64,000 nucleotides of DNA, taken from contig CAWBIT010000003.1 of assembly GCA_963789025.1 (NCBI GenBank), forward strand, positions 868,001 to 932,000. Reading direction: 5' to 3'. Below the pieces are notes generated by a model. It was not told the origin of the DNA. It did no database searches and worked only from the letters and a program-made list of their open reading frames with translations. The position numbers and the translations under genes were made by a program. The DNA is from AP-15 sp963789025 (GTDB lineage: Bacteria; Pseudomonadota; Alphaproteobacteria; ATCC43930; CGMCC-115725). Below are positions 9,374 to 17,866 of the stretch, piece after piece; the stretch's first letter is position 1, and each line of letters begins with the position of its first letter.

Positions 9374-9391
9374 ATTGCAGTTCCGTGACAT
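9374..9391 (-). promoter_or_regulatory. Candidate Pho box upstream of pstS
   Basis: Read leftward the site is ATGTCAC-GGAA-CTGCAAT. It is two 7-bp half-sites separated by 4 bp, each matching the PhoB consensus CTGTCAT at 5 of 7 positions. It lies about 90 bp before the pstS start, where a PhoB-activated promoter would have its -35 region replaced by the box. The call rests on spacing and partial match only. Confidence 0.55.
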
Positions 9392-9435
9392 GCCCCTGCG
9401 CCATCACGCGCCATTTCGATATTTTGCGAAGTCTC

Positions 9436-9475
9436 TTGACAAAATTGGGCGTTCGGTTCGATTATCGTTGAACCG
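9436..9475 (+). promoter_or_regulatory. ars operon promoter with overlapping ArsR operator palindrome
   Basis: A perfect TTGACA (9436-9441) is followed after 18 bp by GATTAT. Overlapping the -10 is the inverted repeat CGGTTC-N10-GAACCG (9454-9475), about 20 bp before the arsR start. A palindrome over the -10 is where an ArsR repressor would block RNA polymerase until released by arsenite. Confidence 0.6.
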
Positions 9476-9497
9476 TGAAATTTTTGTGCCAGCCGTG

Positions 9498-9872
9498 ATG
9501 GATCAAAAACGCGCGATCACCGCGCTCGGCGCCCTGGCGCAGGAAACCCGCCTCGAGCTGTTCCGGCTGCTCGTGGCCTGCGGCCCTGAGGGGCTGCCCG
9601 CCGGCGTGATTGCCGAGAAGCTCGGCGTCATGCCCTCATCGCTATCCTTTCACCTCCAGCAGCTCGTCCATGCCGGGCTGATCACGCAGCGGCGGTTGAG
9701 CCGGCAACTCATCTATTCCGCCGAGTACGGCACGATGAACGAGCTGATGGCCTATCTGACCGAGAACTGCTGCGGTCGCGGCGCCGCCGCGTGTCCGCCG
9801 GTCTGCAACCCCGCCGAGACCTTTGCCAAAGGAGAGAGTGATGAAGCGCCTGCACGTACACGTGTCCGTTGA
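9498..9872 (+). CDS. arsR: ArsR-family arsenite-responsive repressor
   Basis: 124 residues starting MDQKRAITALGALAQETRLE, with the winged helix AEKLGVMPSSLSFHLQQLVHAGLI. The C-terminus has a Cys-rich tail with two adjacent Cys (ENCCGRGAAACPPVC), a likely As(III) site as in ArsR types that bind near the C-terminus. The ATG is chosen because family similarity begins there; a longer frame upstream runs through the promoter. Its 3' end overlaps the next gene by 32 bp, and it leads the arsenic operon. Confidence 0.92.
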   Translation: MDQKRAITALGALAQETRLELFRLLVACGPEGLPAGVIAEKLGVMPSSLSFHLQQLVHAGLITQRRLSRQLIYSAEYGTMNELMAYLTENCCGRGAAACPPVCNPAETFAKGESDEAPARTRVR

Positions 9873-10356
9873 CGACCTCGCTCAATCAATCCGGTTTTAT
9901 TCGACACTGTTCGCGGCCGAGCCGACCGTGCTTAAGAGCGACTACGCGAAGTGGATGCTCGACGACCCCCGGGTCAATTTCGCCATCAGCAAGCGCGCCG
10001 GCGGCGGCAGCGGCATATCCCATCTCGGAATCCAGGCCGAGGACGAAGTTGAGCTGGCCGAGGTTTACGATCGCCTCAGCCGCGCCGAGCGGCCGATCGT
10101 TGAAGCAGAAGGCGCCACCTGCTGCTACGCGCGGTCTGACAAGCAATGGATCGCCGACCCGCAGGGGGTCCCCTGGGAGACCTTCCTCACTTACGGCGAG
10201 GCCGCGGTTTACGGCGAGGGATCACTCGCCAAACTCCGTGAAGCCAATGAGCGCGCTGTGTGTTGCGAGCCCTCGATTGCCGAACTCACCCCGGAACCGG
10301 CGCCGCAGAGGCGTGCTGCGCTCCATCCTGCTGCGCCGCTTAGGAACAGCTTGTGA
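9841..10356 (+). CDS. arsI: ArsI/CadI-family VOC metalloenzyme (probable C-As lyase)
   Basis: 171 residues, ATG preceded by AAAGGAGAG. The VOC fold starts MKRLHVHVSVDDL with the metal His near residue 5, continues with ISHLGIQ, and carries the vicinal Cys pair in GATCCYARSDKQW and the Glu in GVPWETF. In ArsI these Cys bind trivalent organoarsenicals whose C-As bond is cleaved using Fe(II) and O2. CadI-like relatives have a less clear function, so substrate is inference. The stop overlaps arsC (GTGA). Confidence 0.85.
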   Translation: MKRLHVHVSVDDLAQSIRFYSTLFAAEPTVLKSDYAKWMLDDPRVNFAISKRAGGGSGISHLGIQAEDEVELAEVYDRLSRAERPIVEAEGATCCYARSDKQWIADPQGVPWETFLTYGEAAVYGEGSLAKLREANERAVCCEPSIAELTPEPAPQRRAALHPAAPLRNSL

Positions 10357-10874
10357 CCCGCAAGACCTACAACGTCCTATTTCTATGCACGGGAAACTCG
10401 GCGAGGAGCATAATCGAGGCACTTCTCGATCATTGGGGAAAGACGCGGTTCAAGGGATATAGCGCCGGCAGCTATCCCAAAGGCGCCGTACACCCCCGGG
10501 CGCTTGACCTTCTGGAAAAGGCTCATCTCGATACGAGCGGGCTGCGCAGCAAGAGTTGGGACGAATTCGCCAAGCCGGGCGCGCCGGAGATGGATTTCGT
10601 CTTCACCGTTTGCGACCAGGCCGCCAGCGAGGTCTGCCCGGTGTGGCCCGGCAACCCGGTGACCGCCCATTGGGGCGTGCCGGACCCGGCGGCTGTCGAG
10701 GGCACTGAGGCGGAGAATAACCGCGCGTTCCGAGTTGCGTCTCAGGCGCTCGAGACGCGTATCAAGCTCTTCGCCAGCCTGCGGCTCGAAGCGCTCGACC
10801 GCCTGGCGATCAAAAGGGAAGTCGACGAAATCGGCCATCTCCGCGTAGTTGCGCCAGGGGAATCGGGGCCGTGA
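10353..10874 (+). CDS. arsC: Arsenate reductase, low-molecular-weight phosphatase family
   Basis: 173 residues. The N-terminal loop LFLCTGNSARS is the CX5R oxyanion site of the LMW-PTP-type ArsC, and TVCDQAASEVCPVWPG supplies further Cys. This family reduces arsenate to arsenite using thioredoxin or glutathione/glutaredoxin. GTG start overlaps the arsI stop by 4 bp and its own stop overlaps the next gene by 4 bp, so four ars genes are translationally chained. Confidence 0.92.
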   Translation: MTRKTYNVLFLCTGNSARSIIEALLDHWGKTRFKGYSAGSYPKGAVHPRALDLLEKAHLDTSGLRSKSWDEFAKPGAPEMDFVFTVCDQAASEVCPVWPGNPVTAHWGVPDPAAVEGTEAENNRAFRVASQALETRIKLFASLRLEALDRLAIKREVDEIGHLRVVAPGESGP

Positions 10875-11572
10875 CGTCGACCACAACGGCGCTGAGGCGC
10901 CCCGCGCTTAGCCGTCCTCTCGCTCGCGAGGCATGCATAGAGTTCGTCGCGACGGCGTTTCTCCTGATCGCCGTGGTCGGGTCGGGCATCATGGCCGAGC
11001 GGCTGTGCGTCGGAAATGTCGGCCTTGCCCTGCTCGCGAACGCGATCGCCACGGGTGGCGCGCTCGTTGCGCTGATCCTCGCCTTCGGACCGCAATCGGG
11101 CGCCCATATGAACCCCGCCGTGACGCTCGCCGCTGCGGCGACGGAGGGTCTGCGCTGGCACGCGGTGCCGGCCTACATTGCCGCCCAAATCGTCGGCGCC
11201 ATCGTCGGCGTCTGGCTGGCGCACATCATGTTCGACTTGCCGGTCTGGCAGCTATCGCAGCATGCCCGCACCGGGCTTCCTCAGTGGGTCGCGGAGGTCA
11301 TAGCGACATTTGGCCTCTTAACGGTCATATGGGGGTGTCGGGCGCACCGCGAACCGGTGACGGCTTTCGCCGTCGGGGCTTACATCACCGGCGCGTATTG
11401 GTTCACGGCTTCGACATCGTTCGCAAACCCGGCCGTGACGATCGCTCGGTCGCTTAGCGATACATTTGCCGGCATCCGGCCAGTTGATGCGCCGGGTTTC
11501 ATTCTCGCGCAACTTGCCGGCCTCGCTCTCGCATTGCCACTGTTACACCGGATGGAGGGCCGGCGGCCCTGA
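10871..11572 (+). CDS. aqpS: Aquaglyceroporin-type channel in ars operon (AqpS-like)
   Basis: 233 residues with six membrane helices and both pore-loop NPA motifs, HMNPAVTL and FANPAVTI. In Sinorhizobium AqpS replaces ArsB and lets arsenite formed by ArsC leave down its gradient. The same genetic context (arsR-arsC-aqp) is seen here. Glycerol or water transport cannot be excluded, but operon position makes arsenite the likeliest solute. Confidence 0.88.
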   Translation: MTSTTTALRRPALSRPLAREACIEFVATAFLLIAVVGSGIMAERLCVGNVGLALLANAIATGGALVALILAFGPQSGAHMNPAVTLAAAATEGLRWHAVPAYIAAQIVGAIVGVWLAHIMFDLPVWQLSQHARTGLPQWVAEVIATFGLLTVIWGCRAHREPVTAFAVGAYITGAYWFTASTSFANPAVTIARSLSDTFAGIRPVDAPGFILAQLAGLALALPLLHRMEGRRP

Positions 11573-11630
11573 CCGCCGCGGCCGGTATACCCGCGGCATG
11601 GCCGCGTAAAGGTCCGAGCCCGAGGCGAAG

Positions 11631-12797
11631 ATGAGGCGGGGCATTGTCGTCGGGGCGCTGGGCACGGCTCAGATCCTGGCCTGGGGGTCGAGTTATTACC
11701 TCCCCGCCATTCTTGCCGATCCGATCGCGGACGGGCTGGGTCTGTCGCGCACGGCCGTGTTCGGCGTCTTTTCGGGCTCGCTGCTGGTGTCGGCCTTTCT
11801 CGGCCCGCCGGTCGGCCGGGCGATTGACACGCATGGCGGCCGCGGTGTGCTTGCGCTGTCGAACCTCGTCCTCGCGGCCGGATTGGTCCTGCTGGCGCTG
11901 ACGCAAGGCGTTGTGACCCTCGCGGCCGCGTGGACGGTCCTCGGCGTCGGGATGGCGATGGGTCTCTACGACCCTGCCTTCGCTACGCTCGCCGGTCTCT
12001 ATGGCCGGGAGGCGCGCGGGCCGATCACGGGGATCACTCTGATCGCCGGCTTCGCCAGCACAGTGGGTTGGCCGCTGTCGGCGTTGCTCGAGGCCCATTT
12101 CGGTTGGCGTGGGGCTTGCCTCGTCTGGGCGGCGCTGAATCTGTTGATCGGCCTGCCGTTGAACCGGCTGCTGATCCCGCGCGCGCCGCCGCCGATAAGG
12201 GCAACCGAAGTGCAGGGAACCGCCGGACCGGCGCCACGCGGGGCCATGCTGCTTCTTTCCTTCGTGTTTGCTGCGACCTGGTTCGTCACCGGGGCGATGG
12301 CGGCCCATTTGCCGCGTCTGCTCGAAGTAGCCGGGGCAAGCGCGCCGGCGGCGATCGCCACAGCCGCCCTGGTCGGGCCTGCGCAAGTGGGTGCTCGCCT
12401 CGTCGAGTTTGGTGCATTGAAACGGACGCACCCGCTGATCTCGGCGCGGCTTGCGGCGGCGCTGCATCCAATCGGAGCCATCGTGCTGATGGCGGTCGGG
12501 CCGCCGGCCATCACGGCCTTTGCCATACTGCATGGGGCCGGCAACGGTTTGTTGACGATCGCCAAGGGCACCCTGCCGCTCGCGATCTTCGGACCGGTCG
12601 GCTACGGATTGCGCAGCGGGGTGCTCGGAGCGCCGGCGCGCGCCGCGCAAGCTGGCGCGCCGCTGATCTTTGGCCTGCTGCTAGACCGGATGGGTCTGGG
12701 CGCGCTCGCGATCTCCACCGGGCTCAGCCTCGCCGCCTTGCTCGCGCTGCTGATGCTCAAAGCGAATCCGGCGCCGGTGCCCGTGCCCGCGGAGTAG
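11631..12797 (+). CDS. MFS exporter at the end of the ars operon (ArsK-like candidate)
   Basis: 388 residues, about 12 hydrophobic segments with the MFS loop GPPVGRAIDTHGGRGVL between helices 2 and 3. It follows aqpS by 58 bp on the same strand and no terminator-like hairpin is evident between them. MFS proteins in this position in rhizobial ars operons include ArsK, an arsenical efflux carrier. The family link is inference from context and size; no substrate residues can be assigned. Confidence 0.75.
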   Translation: MRRGIVVGALGTAQILAWGSSYYLPAILADPIADGLGLSRTAVFGVFSGSLLVSAFLGPPVGRAIDTHGGRGVLALSNLVLAAGLVLLALTQGVVTLAAAWTVLGVGMAMGLYDPAFATLAGLYGREARGPITGITLIAGFASTVGWPLSALLEAHFGWRGACLVWAALNLLIGLPLNRLLIPRAPPPIRATEVQGTAGPAPRGAMLLLSFVFAATWFVTGAMAAHLPRLLEVAGASAPAAIATAALVGPAQVGARLVEFGALKRTHPLISARLAAALHPIGAIVLMAVGPPAITAFAILHGAGNGLLTIAKGTLPLAIFGPVGYGLRSGVLGAPARAAQAGAPLIFGLLLDRMGLGALAISTGLSLAALLALLMLKANPAPVPVPAE

Positions 12798-12937
12798 GAC
12801 GGGGCGCCTTCCGTCGCCTGTCTCACGGGCAATAACATTGCGGAATGAGATTATCACGCAATTGCCATATTCGCAATAATATTCTACAGCTACCGGCCCC
12901 CGTGACCGGGTGCAGGACTGCAATTGAAGGAATGCCG

Positions 12938-13078
12938 ATGCCTGATCTCGACCAGATAAAACAGGGGGAACAGGCCAAAGATGGGTTCCCCTATGGGACC
13001 GTCGGCAGGTTTTTCAGGACGCATCCTCGGAGCACGGAGCCGGTGGTGCGGCCGGATGAGGGCGCAAGAACACGGTGA
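12938..13078 (+). pseudogene. Fragment resembling the N-terminus of DUF5681-type proteins
   Basis: The frame begins MPDLDQIKQGEQAKDGF, close to the N-terminus I recall for alphaproteobacterial DUF5681 proteins, but then departs from it and runs into the 3' end of phoR on the other strand. The usual RGRFAKGRSGNPAGRP core is missing. It is therefore read as a remnant, or as a chance frame over the dispersed hairpin repeat that starts at 12941. Confidence 0.3.
12941..12980 (+). repeat. Dispersed hairpin repeat, copy A
   Basis: Begins CCTGATCT and contains GATAAAACAGG followed by GGAACAGG. Two further copies occur at 25105 and 47755 (the latter inverted). In this copy the stem is imperfect (CCAG/CAGG). 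It follows an AT-rich tract (12835-12900) with repeated ATTGCG/CGCAAT elements. Confidence 0.6.
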
Positions 13079-14456
13079 AGACCGAGCCGACCCCAGGCGT
13101 GCTCTCGACTTCGAGAAATCCGCGATGGTGGTTGAGGATGTGCTTGACGATAGCCAGGCCGAGCCCGGTGCCGCCCATTTCGCGGGAGCGTGCCGTGTCG
13201 ACCCGGTAGAAGCGTTCGGTCAGCCGGGGCAAGTGCTCGCGAGGTATGCCCTCGCCTTGATCGCACACGGCTACGCAGACCATTGCGTTCTCGGAGCCGC
13301 TGCTCCGCCTGGTCGGCCGCAACCCGGTCGCCGCCCGGAGCGTGATCTCGGACCCGGCGCGCCCATACTTGATCGCATTGTCGATCAGGTTCTGGAAGAC
13401 CTGGGCAAGTTCATCCCGATCGCCGAGCACATCGGGGAGATCGGGCGGCGCATGCAGCCGGATGCGCATGTCGCGTTCGGCAGCGCGCAGCTCCAAGGTC
13501 TCGGCGATCTGGCGCAGCAACGGCCTCACCGCGACCTGGTCTTTCGGCATTACATGCTCGTTCAGCTCGATCCGGGACAGCGACATCAAATCCTCGACCA
13601 GCCGGGCCATTCGCGAGGCTTGGCCGTGCATGATCGCGAGAAACCTCTCGCGGGCTTCCGCGTCGTCGCGCGCGGGCCCGCGCAACGTCTCGATGAAGCC
13701 GATCAAAGTAGCGAGCGGAGTGCGCAGCTCGTGGCTCGCATTGGCGATAAAATCGGCCCGCATCTGCTCGGCCCGCTTCAACTCTGTGATGTCATGCAGG
13801 CTCAATACCGCGACGGCGCCGTCGGGCGAGGGATGCTCGATGCGGGCAAAACGTGCTCGCAGCTGGCGCTCGATCGGAACCGTCAGAGAAAAATCGATTA
13901 CCCGAGCTCTTTCGCCCCGCAAGACCGCATCCGCTGCAGCCAGCACCGCGGGGTTGCGCAATGCGACAGCGAGATCGCGCGGTTCCGGGGTGACACTGAT
14001 GAATGCCGCTGCCTGTGCGTTGGCGCGGACAATCTGCCGCCGTTCGTCGAGCAGGATCAGCGGGTCCGGCACCGCCGCGAGGACCGCCTCCGCGGCCGCC
14101 AGCTTCTCGTCGGCGACACGAATGCGTTCGCGCCACAGCCGGGCGAGCCTCGCGATCGCGAGCCAGATCTCGCGCGCCAGCGGAGCGAGCCCGCGAACCG
14201 CCTGCCGCGCGCCAATGTCGGGATTCCCGCCCGGGCCAAAGCTCTCGACAGAGTCGCGGACTACGACCAGGTCGGCTACAGCGCGGCCGACGATGAGCAC
14301 GCTTGATACCCATAGGACGGCGAATGAGATCACAGCCGCATAGACCGGAAGTAGCCCCGATCCGGCGAGCGCGCCAAAGATTATCAGCCCCGGGGCAGAG
14401 GCGACCGACGCCGCTGTAGTGGCGCGATAAAGGCTCCGCGGCCGTCCTACGATCAC
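13014..14456 (-). CDS. phoR: Phosphate regulon sensor histidine kinase PhoR
   Basis: 480 residues: two N-terminal membrane segments (~20-60), a PAS domain (~115-220), the H-box ANASHELRTPLATLIGFIE, N-box NLIDNAIKYGRAG, and G-boxes DQGEGIPREHL and GGTGLGLAIVKHI. Overall layout matches alphaproteobacterial PhoR. GTG start; the ribosome-binding site is weak, so a slightly different start is possible. It is separated from its partner operon by the rightward ars operon, and lies 47 bp downstream of maeB. Confidence 0.93.
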   Translation of the reverse strand: MIVGRPRSLYRATTAASVASAPGLIIFGALAGSGLLPVYAAVISFAVLWVSSVLIVGRAVADLVVVRDSVESFGPGGNPDIGARQAVRGLAPLAREIWLAIARLARLWRERIRVADEKLAAAEAVLAAVPDPLILLDERRQIVRANAQAAAFISVTPEPRDLAVALRNPAVLAAADAVLRGERARVIDFSLTVPIERQLRARFARIEHPSPDGAVAVLSLHDITELKRAEQMRADFIANASHELRTPLATLIGFIETLRGPARDDAEARERFLAIMHGQASRMARLVEDLMSLSRIELNEHVMPKDQVAVRPLLRQIAETLELRAAERDMRIRLHAPPDLPDVLGDRDELAQVFQNLIDNAIKYGRAGSEITLRAATGLRPTRRSSGSENAMVCVAVCDQGEGIPREHLPRLTERFYRVDTARSREMGGTGLGLAIVKHILNHHRGFLEVESTPGVGSVFTVFLRPHPAAPPAPCSEDAS

Positions 14457-14503
14457 GTTCTGCGGCCCCGATCGCCTCGGCGGCCGTGCGCCGATTTCGT
14501 TGG

Positions 14504-16772
14504 TCAGCGGATCGCGTCGTGCGCCGAGAGCGCAGCGAGATTGACGAGGTCCGACACCGTCGCCCCCATATTGACGATCTGGACCGGGTGCGAGAGCCCG
14601 AGGAGAAGCGGGCCGACAGCCGTCCCTCCGCCGAGCTCGGGCAGCAGCTTTGCCGCGATGTTTGCGCTGTGCAATTCGGGCATCACGAGAATGTTGGCCG
14701 GGCCGGCGAGCCGGCAGAACGGATAGAGCTGGCGCATCAGGCGCTCGTTGAGGGCGACGTCGGCGCTCATCTCGCCGTCGTACTCGAACCCGACGCCGCG
14801 CCGGTCGAGCAGCGCCACGGCGTCGCGCACGCGCTGACCGTCCTTGCCCATCGGATTGCCGAAATTGGAATAGGACAACAACGCGACCCGTGGAACGAGG
14901 CCGAGCTCATGCGCCTTGGCCGCCGCCTGTATCGCAATGTCGGCGAGCTGGGCCGAGCTCGGCACCCTCATGGACAAGGGTGTCGGCGAGCAGAACGGTG
15001 CGCTCGCGCGCCAGCAGTACGGTGAGGCCAAACAGTACGGAGCCGGGTTTGACCGCGATGACCCGAGAGATCCCGTCGAGAGCATCGAAGGAGTTGCGCG
15101 TGACCCCGGTCACCATCGCATCCGCATCGCCGCAGGCTACCATGCAGGCGGCGAAAACGTTGCGATCCTGGTTCACCAGCCGTTGGCAGTCACGGTACAG
15201 CATGCCCTGACGCTGCTGGCGGGCATAGAGAAAGTCGGTGTACCGCTTGTTGTGGTGCGACAGTCTCGCATTGTGAAACTCGAGACCCTGCGGCGAACCC
15301 AAACCCATGGTGGACATCGTCGACTTGATCCGTTCCTCGCGGCCCACCAGCACCGGCGTGCCGTAGCCGCTTTCAGCGAACAGCAGTGCGGCACGGATTG
15401 TCTTCTCCTCCTCGCCCTCGGCAAAAACGACGCGCTTCGGCGCGGCGCGCACGCGTTCAAAGATCAGCTCGAGCCCGGCGGCGGTCGGGTCGAGGCGCGC
15501 GCGCAGGCTGCGCTTGTACGCGCCCATATCGAGAATCGGCTTGCGCGCCACGCCGGAATCCATGGCCGCCTTGGCAACCGCCGACGGCACCGCCCAGATC
15601 AGCCGGGGATCAAACGGCGCCGGAATGATGTAGTCAGGCCCGTAAAGCAACCGCTCGCCGGAATAGGCGGCGGCAACCTCGTCCGGCACGTCTTCGCGCG
15701 CGAGCTCGGCCAATGCTTCGGCTGCCGCGATCTTCATCGCATCGTTGATCGTCGAGGCGCGCACGTCGAGCGCGCCGCGAAAGATGTACGGAAAGCCCAG
15801 AATATTGTTGACCTGGTTGGGATAATCGGAGCGGCCGGTGGCGATGATCGCGTCGGAACGGACCGTCCGCACCTCCTCCGGGGTGATCTCCGGATCGGGA
15901 TTGGCCATCGCGAAGATGATCGGATTGTCCGCCATCGAACGAACCATCGGCTGGTCGACCGCCCCCTTGGCGGAGAGACCGAAGAAGATGTCAGCGCCTG
16001 CGATCGCCTCGGCGAGCGTACGTGACTTGGTCTCGGCCGCATGAGCCGATTTCCACTGGTTCATGCCTTCCGTGCGGCCGTGGTAGATGACGCCTCGCGT
16101 GTCGCACAGCACGACATTGTCCGACGGCAATCCCATCGTCTTCAACAGCTCGACGCAAGCGATCGAAGCCGCCCCGGCGCCGTTGACCACCATTTTCGTC
16201 CTATGGAGCTCGCGGCCTGTCAGGTGCAGCGCGTTGATCAAACCGGCCGCGGCGATGATCGCCGTGCCATGCTGGTCATCGTGAAACACCGGAATGTCGA
16301 GGAGCTCGCGCAGCCGCTCTTCGATGATGAAGCATTCCGGCGCCTTGATGTCCTCGAGGTTGATGCCGCCGAAAGCCGGGTGAAGAAAACGCACGCAATT
16401 GACGAACTCGTCGACATCGCGGGTATCGATTTCGAGATCGATCGCGTCGATGTCGGCAAAGCGCTTGAACAACGCGCATTTGCCCTCCATGACCGGCTTC
16501 GCCGCGAGCGCGCCGAGATCCCCGAGCCCCAAAACCGCGGTGCCGTTCGAGATCACCGCGACGAAATTGCCCTTCGAGGTGTAATCGAAGGCGGTGCCGG
16601 GCTGGCGTTGGATGTGCAGACACGGGAACGCCACACCGGGAGAATAGGCGAGCGTCAGATCGCGCTGCGTCGTCAAGGGCTTGGTCGGCGCGATCGACAG
16701 CTTCCCCGGACGCCCGCCCGCGTGAAACTGCAGGGCCTCGTCCTCGCTTGCGCCAATGATGCCGGTGTCCAT
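14504..16772 (-). pseudogene. maeB: NADP-malic enzyme with phosphotransacetylase domain, broken by a one-base frameshift
   Basis: The malic enzyme part is complete: TTQRDLTLAYSPGVAFPCL, HDDQHGTAIIAAAG, VVNGAGAASIAC and FAMANPDPEITPEE. The C-terminal phosphotransacetylase-like domain starts in the same frame but after LADTLVHE the reading continues only in another frame, as VPSSAQLADIAIQAAAKA through ATVSDLVNLAALSAHDAI. A run of three G in the coding strand (plus-strand 14966-14968) holds one base too many. Removing it gives 755 residues, the normal family length. As written, translation ends at 14907 with a 621-residue product lacking about 140 residues. Real mutation or sequencing error cannot be told apart here. 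Confidence 0.88.
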
Positions 16773-16880
16773 GTTCCTGGACGCTCCTCGTCAACGAGGC
16801 TCGGCTCATGCCGTCCGCCTCTCGCCGCGCATCAATCTAGAGAGCGCCTCATGCGTCGTCAAAGCCACGCTGGGAGATGG

Positions 16881-16908
16881 TTGACAGTCCGAGCCGCAGA
16901 CCTATATT
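16881..16908 (+). promoter_or_regulatory. Promoter of rplU-rpmA
   Basis: Consensus-like TTGACA (16881-16886), 16-bp spacer and TATATT (16903-16908), giving a leader of about 85 bases before rplU. A GC-rich inverted sequence follows the -10 directly. Confidence 0.65.
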
Positions 16909-16998
16909 GCGCGGCTCGCGGACGGGGTTGGCCTGGTCCGGCCGGACGCGCGTGTCATGCCAGTCGTGTCTGTTCGGCAGGTTGTATCGACGGGTATC

Positions 16999-17352
16999 AT
17001 GTTCGCAGTCATCCGCACCGGCGGCAAGCAGTACAAGGTCGCCAAGGACGACGTCATCTCAGTCGAAAGACTGACGGCGGAGCCCGGCGCCACGATCGAG
17101 CTCGGCGAAGTGCTAATGATCGGCGAGGGGGCCGAGGTTGCGACCGGCGCTCCGCTTCTCGACGGCGCATCGGTCAGCGCCACCGTTGTCGAGCAGACCC
17201 GGGCGGCCAAGATCATCGTCTTCAAAAAGAAGCGGCGGCACAATTACCGACGCAAGAAAGGCCATCGCCAGCAGCGGACCGTTTTGCGCATCACCGACAT
17301 CAAAGGCGCCGACGGGTCGCAGCGCGAGATAGGAGGAGCAGATGGCACATAA
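16999..17352 (+). CDS. rplU: 50S ribosomal protein L21
   Basis: 117 residues beginning MFAVIRTGGKQYKVAKDD, the universal L21 start; an upstream in-frame GTG/ATG would add residues unlike the family. The basic block KKKRRHNYRRKKGHRQ is the rRNA-binding segment. Its C-terminus (ADGSQREIGGADGT) runs 11 bp into rpmA, a tight overlap. Confidence 0.96.
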   Translation: MFAVIRTGGKQYKVAKDDVISVERLTAEPGATIELGEVLMIGEGAEVATGAPLLDGASVSATVVEQTRAAKIIVFKKKRRHNYRRKKGHRQQRTVLRITDIKGADGSQREIGGADGT

Positions 17353-17623
17353 GAAAGCGGGCGGTTCATCGCGCAACGGGCGCGACAGCGCCGGCCGGCG
17401 GCTCGGCGTCAAGAAATTCGGCGGCCAGATCGTCATTCCCGGCAACATCATCGTGCGCCAGCGCGGCACCAAGTTCCATCCGGGCGCGCATGTCGGGATC
17501 GGCCGCGACCACACGCTGTTCGCGACCTTGCAAGGCGCGGTCAAGTTTCACACCGGGCTGGCCGGACGGACCTATGTTTCGGTGGTACCCCCCGCGCTTC
17601 CGCCGGGCGAGGCCGCCGAATAG
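17342..17623 (+). CDS. rpmA: 50S ribosomal protein L27
   Basis: 93 residues starting MAHKKAGGSSRNGRDSAGRR, with GQIVIPGNIIVRQRGTKFHPG; normal L27 length and no Firmicutes-type N-terminal extension. GGAGGAG precedes the ATG inside the rplU 3' end. Confidence 0.98.
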   Translation: MAHKKAGGSSRNGRDSAGRRLGVKKFGGQIVIPGNIIVRQRGTKFHPGAHVGIGRDHTLFATLQGAVKFHTGLAGRTYVSVVPPALPPGEAAE

Positions 17624-17721
17624 CCGTTCTCCGAACTGGACGGAGCCAGAGGGGGCGCGGCCCGGCTGCTCCCCTTTTTCGCGCTCGGCACTCGACCCAA
17701 CGAGTCTCGTTTCCACTCGGG

Positions 17722-17821
17722 GTCATCGTCGCCCCCGCGAAAGCGACGCGAAAGCGGGGGTCCAGGAGAACCGCCGCGGCCTTCCCCCGGGATTCCCGCT
17801 TTCGCGGGAATGACGATGATG
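17722..17821. repeat. Palindromic intergenic repeat between rpmA and obgE
   Basis: Outer arms TCATCGTCGCCCCCGCGAAA and (reverse complement) TCATCGTCATTCCCGCGAAA enclose a GC-rich core. The TTCCCGCGAAAGCGGGAA motif is a common proteobacterial interspersed palindrome. It lies just before obgE and may fold in the transcript. Confidence 0.7.
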
Positions 17822-17866
17822 AGAAGTCGTTGAGTTTGACGATTTCAATCCTTATCAGCCTCTGAA

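Noticed and set aside
11499..12650. 383-residue minus-strand frame
   Set aside because: Antisense of the MFS gene, Arg/Asp-rich with no hydrophobic core or motif.
13166..14306. Plus-strand frames of 330-440 residues opposite phoR
   Set aside because: Antisense to a kinase with every catalytic box intact.
14960..14972. Programmed frameshifting in maeB
   Set aside because: No slippery heptamer or downstream structure was evident and MaeB homologues are single-frame.
17620..17866. Rho-independent terminator after rpmA
   Set aside because: The palindrome there has no T-run and matches an interspersed repeat.
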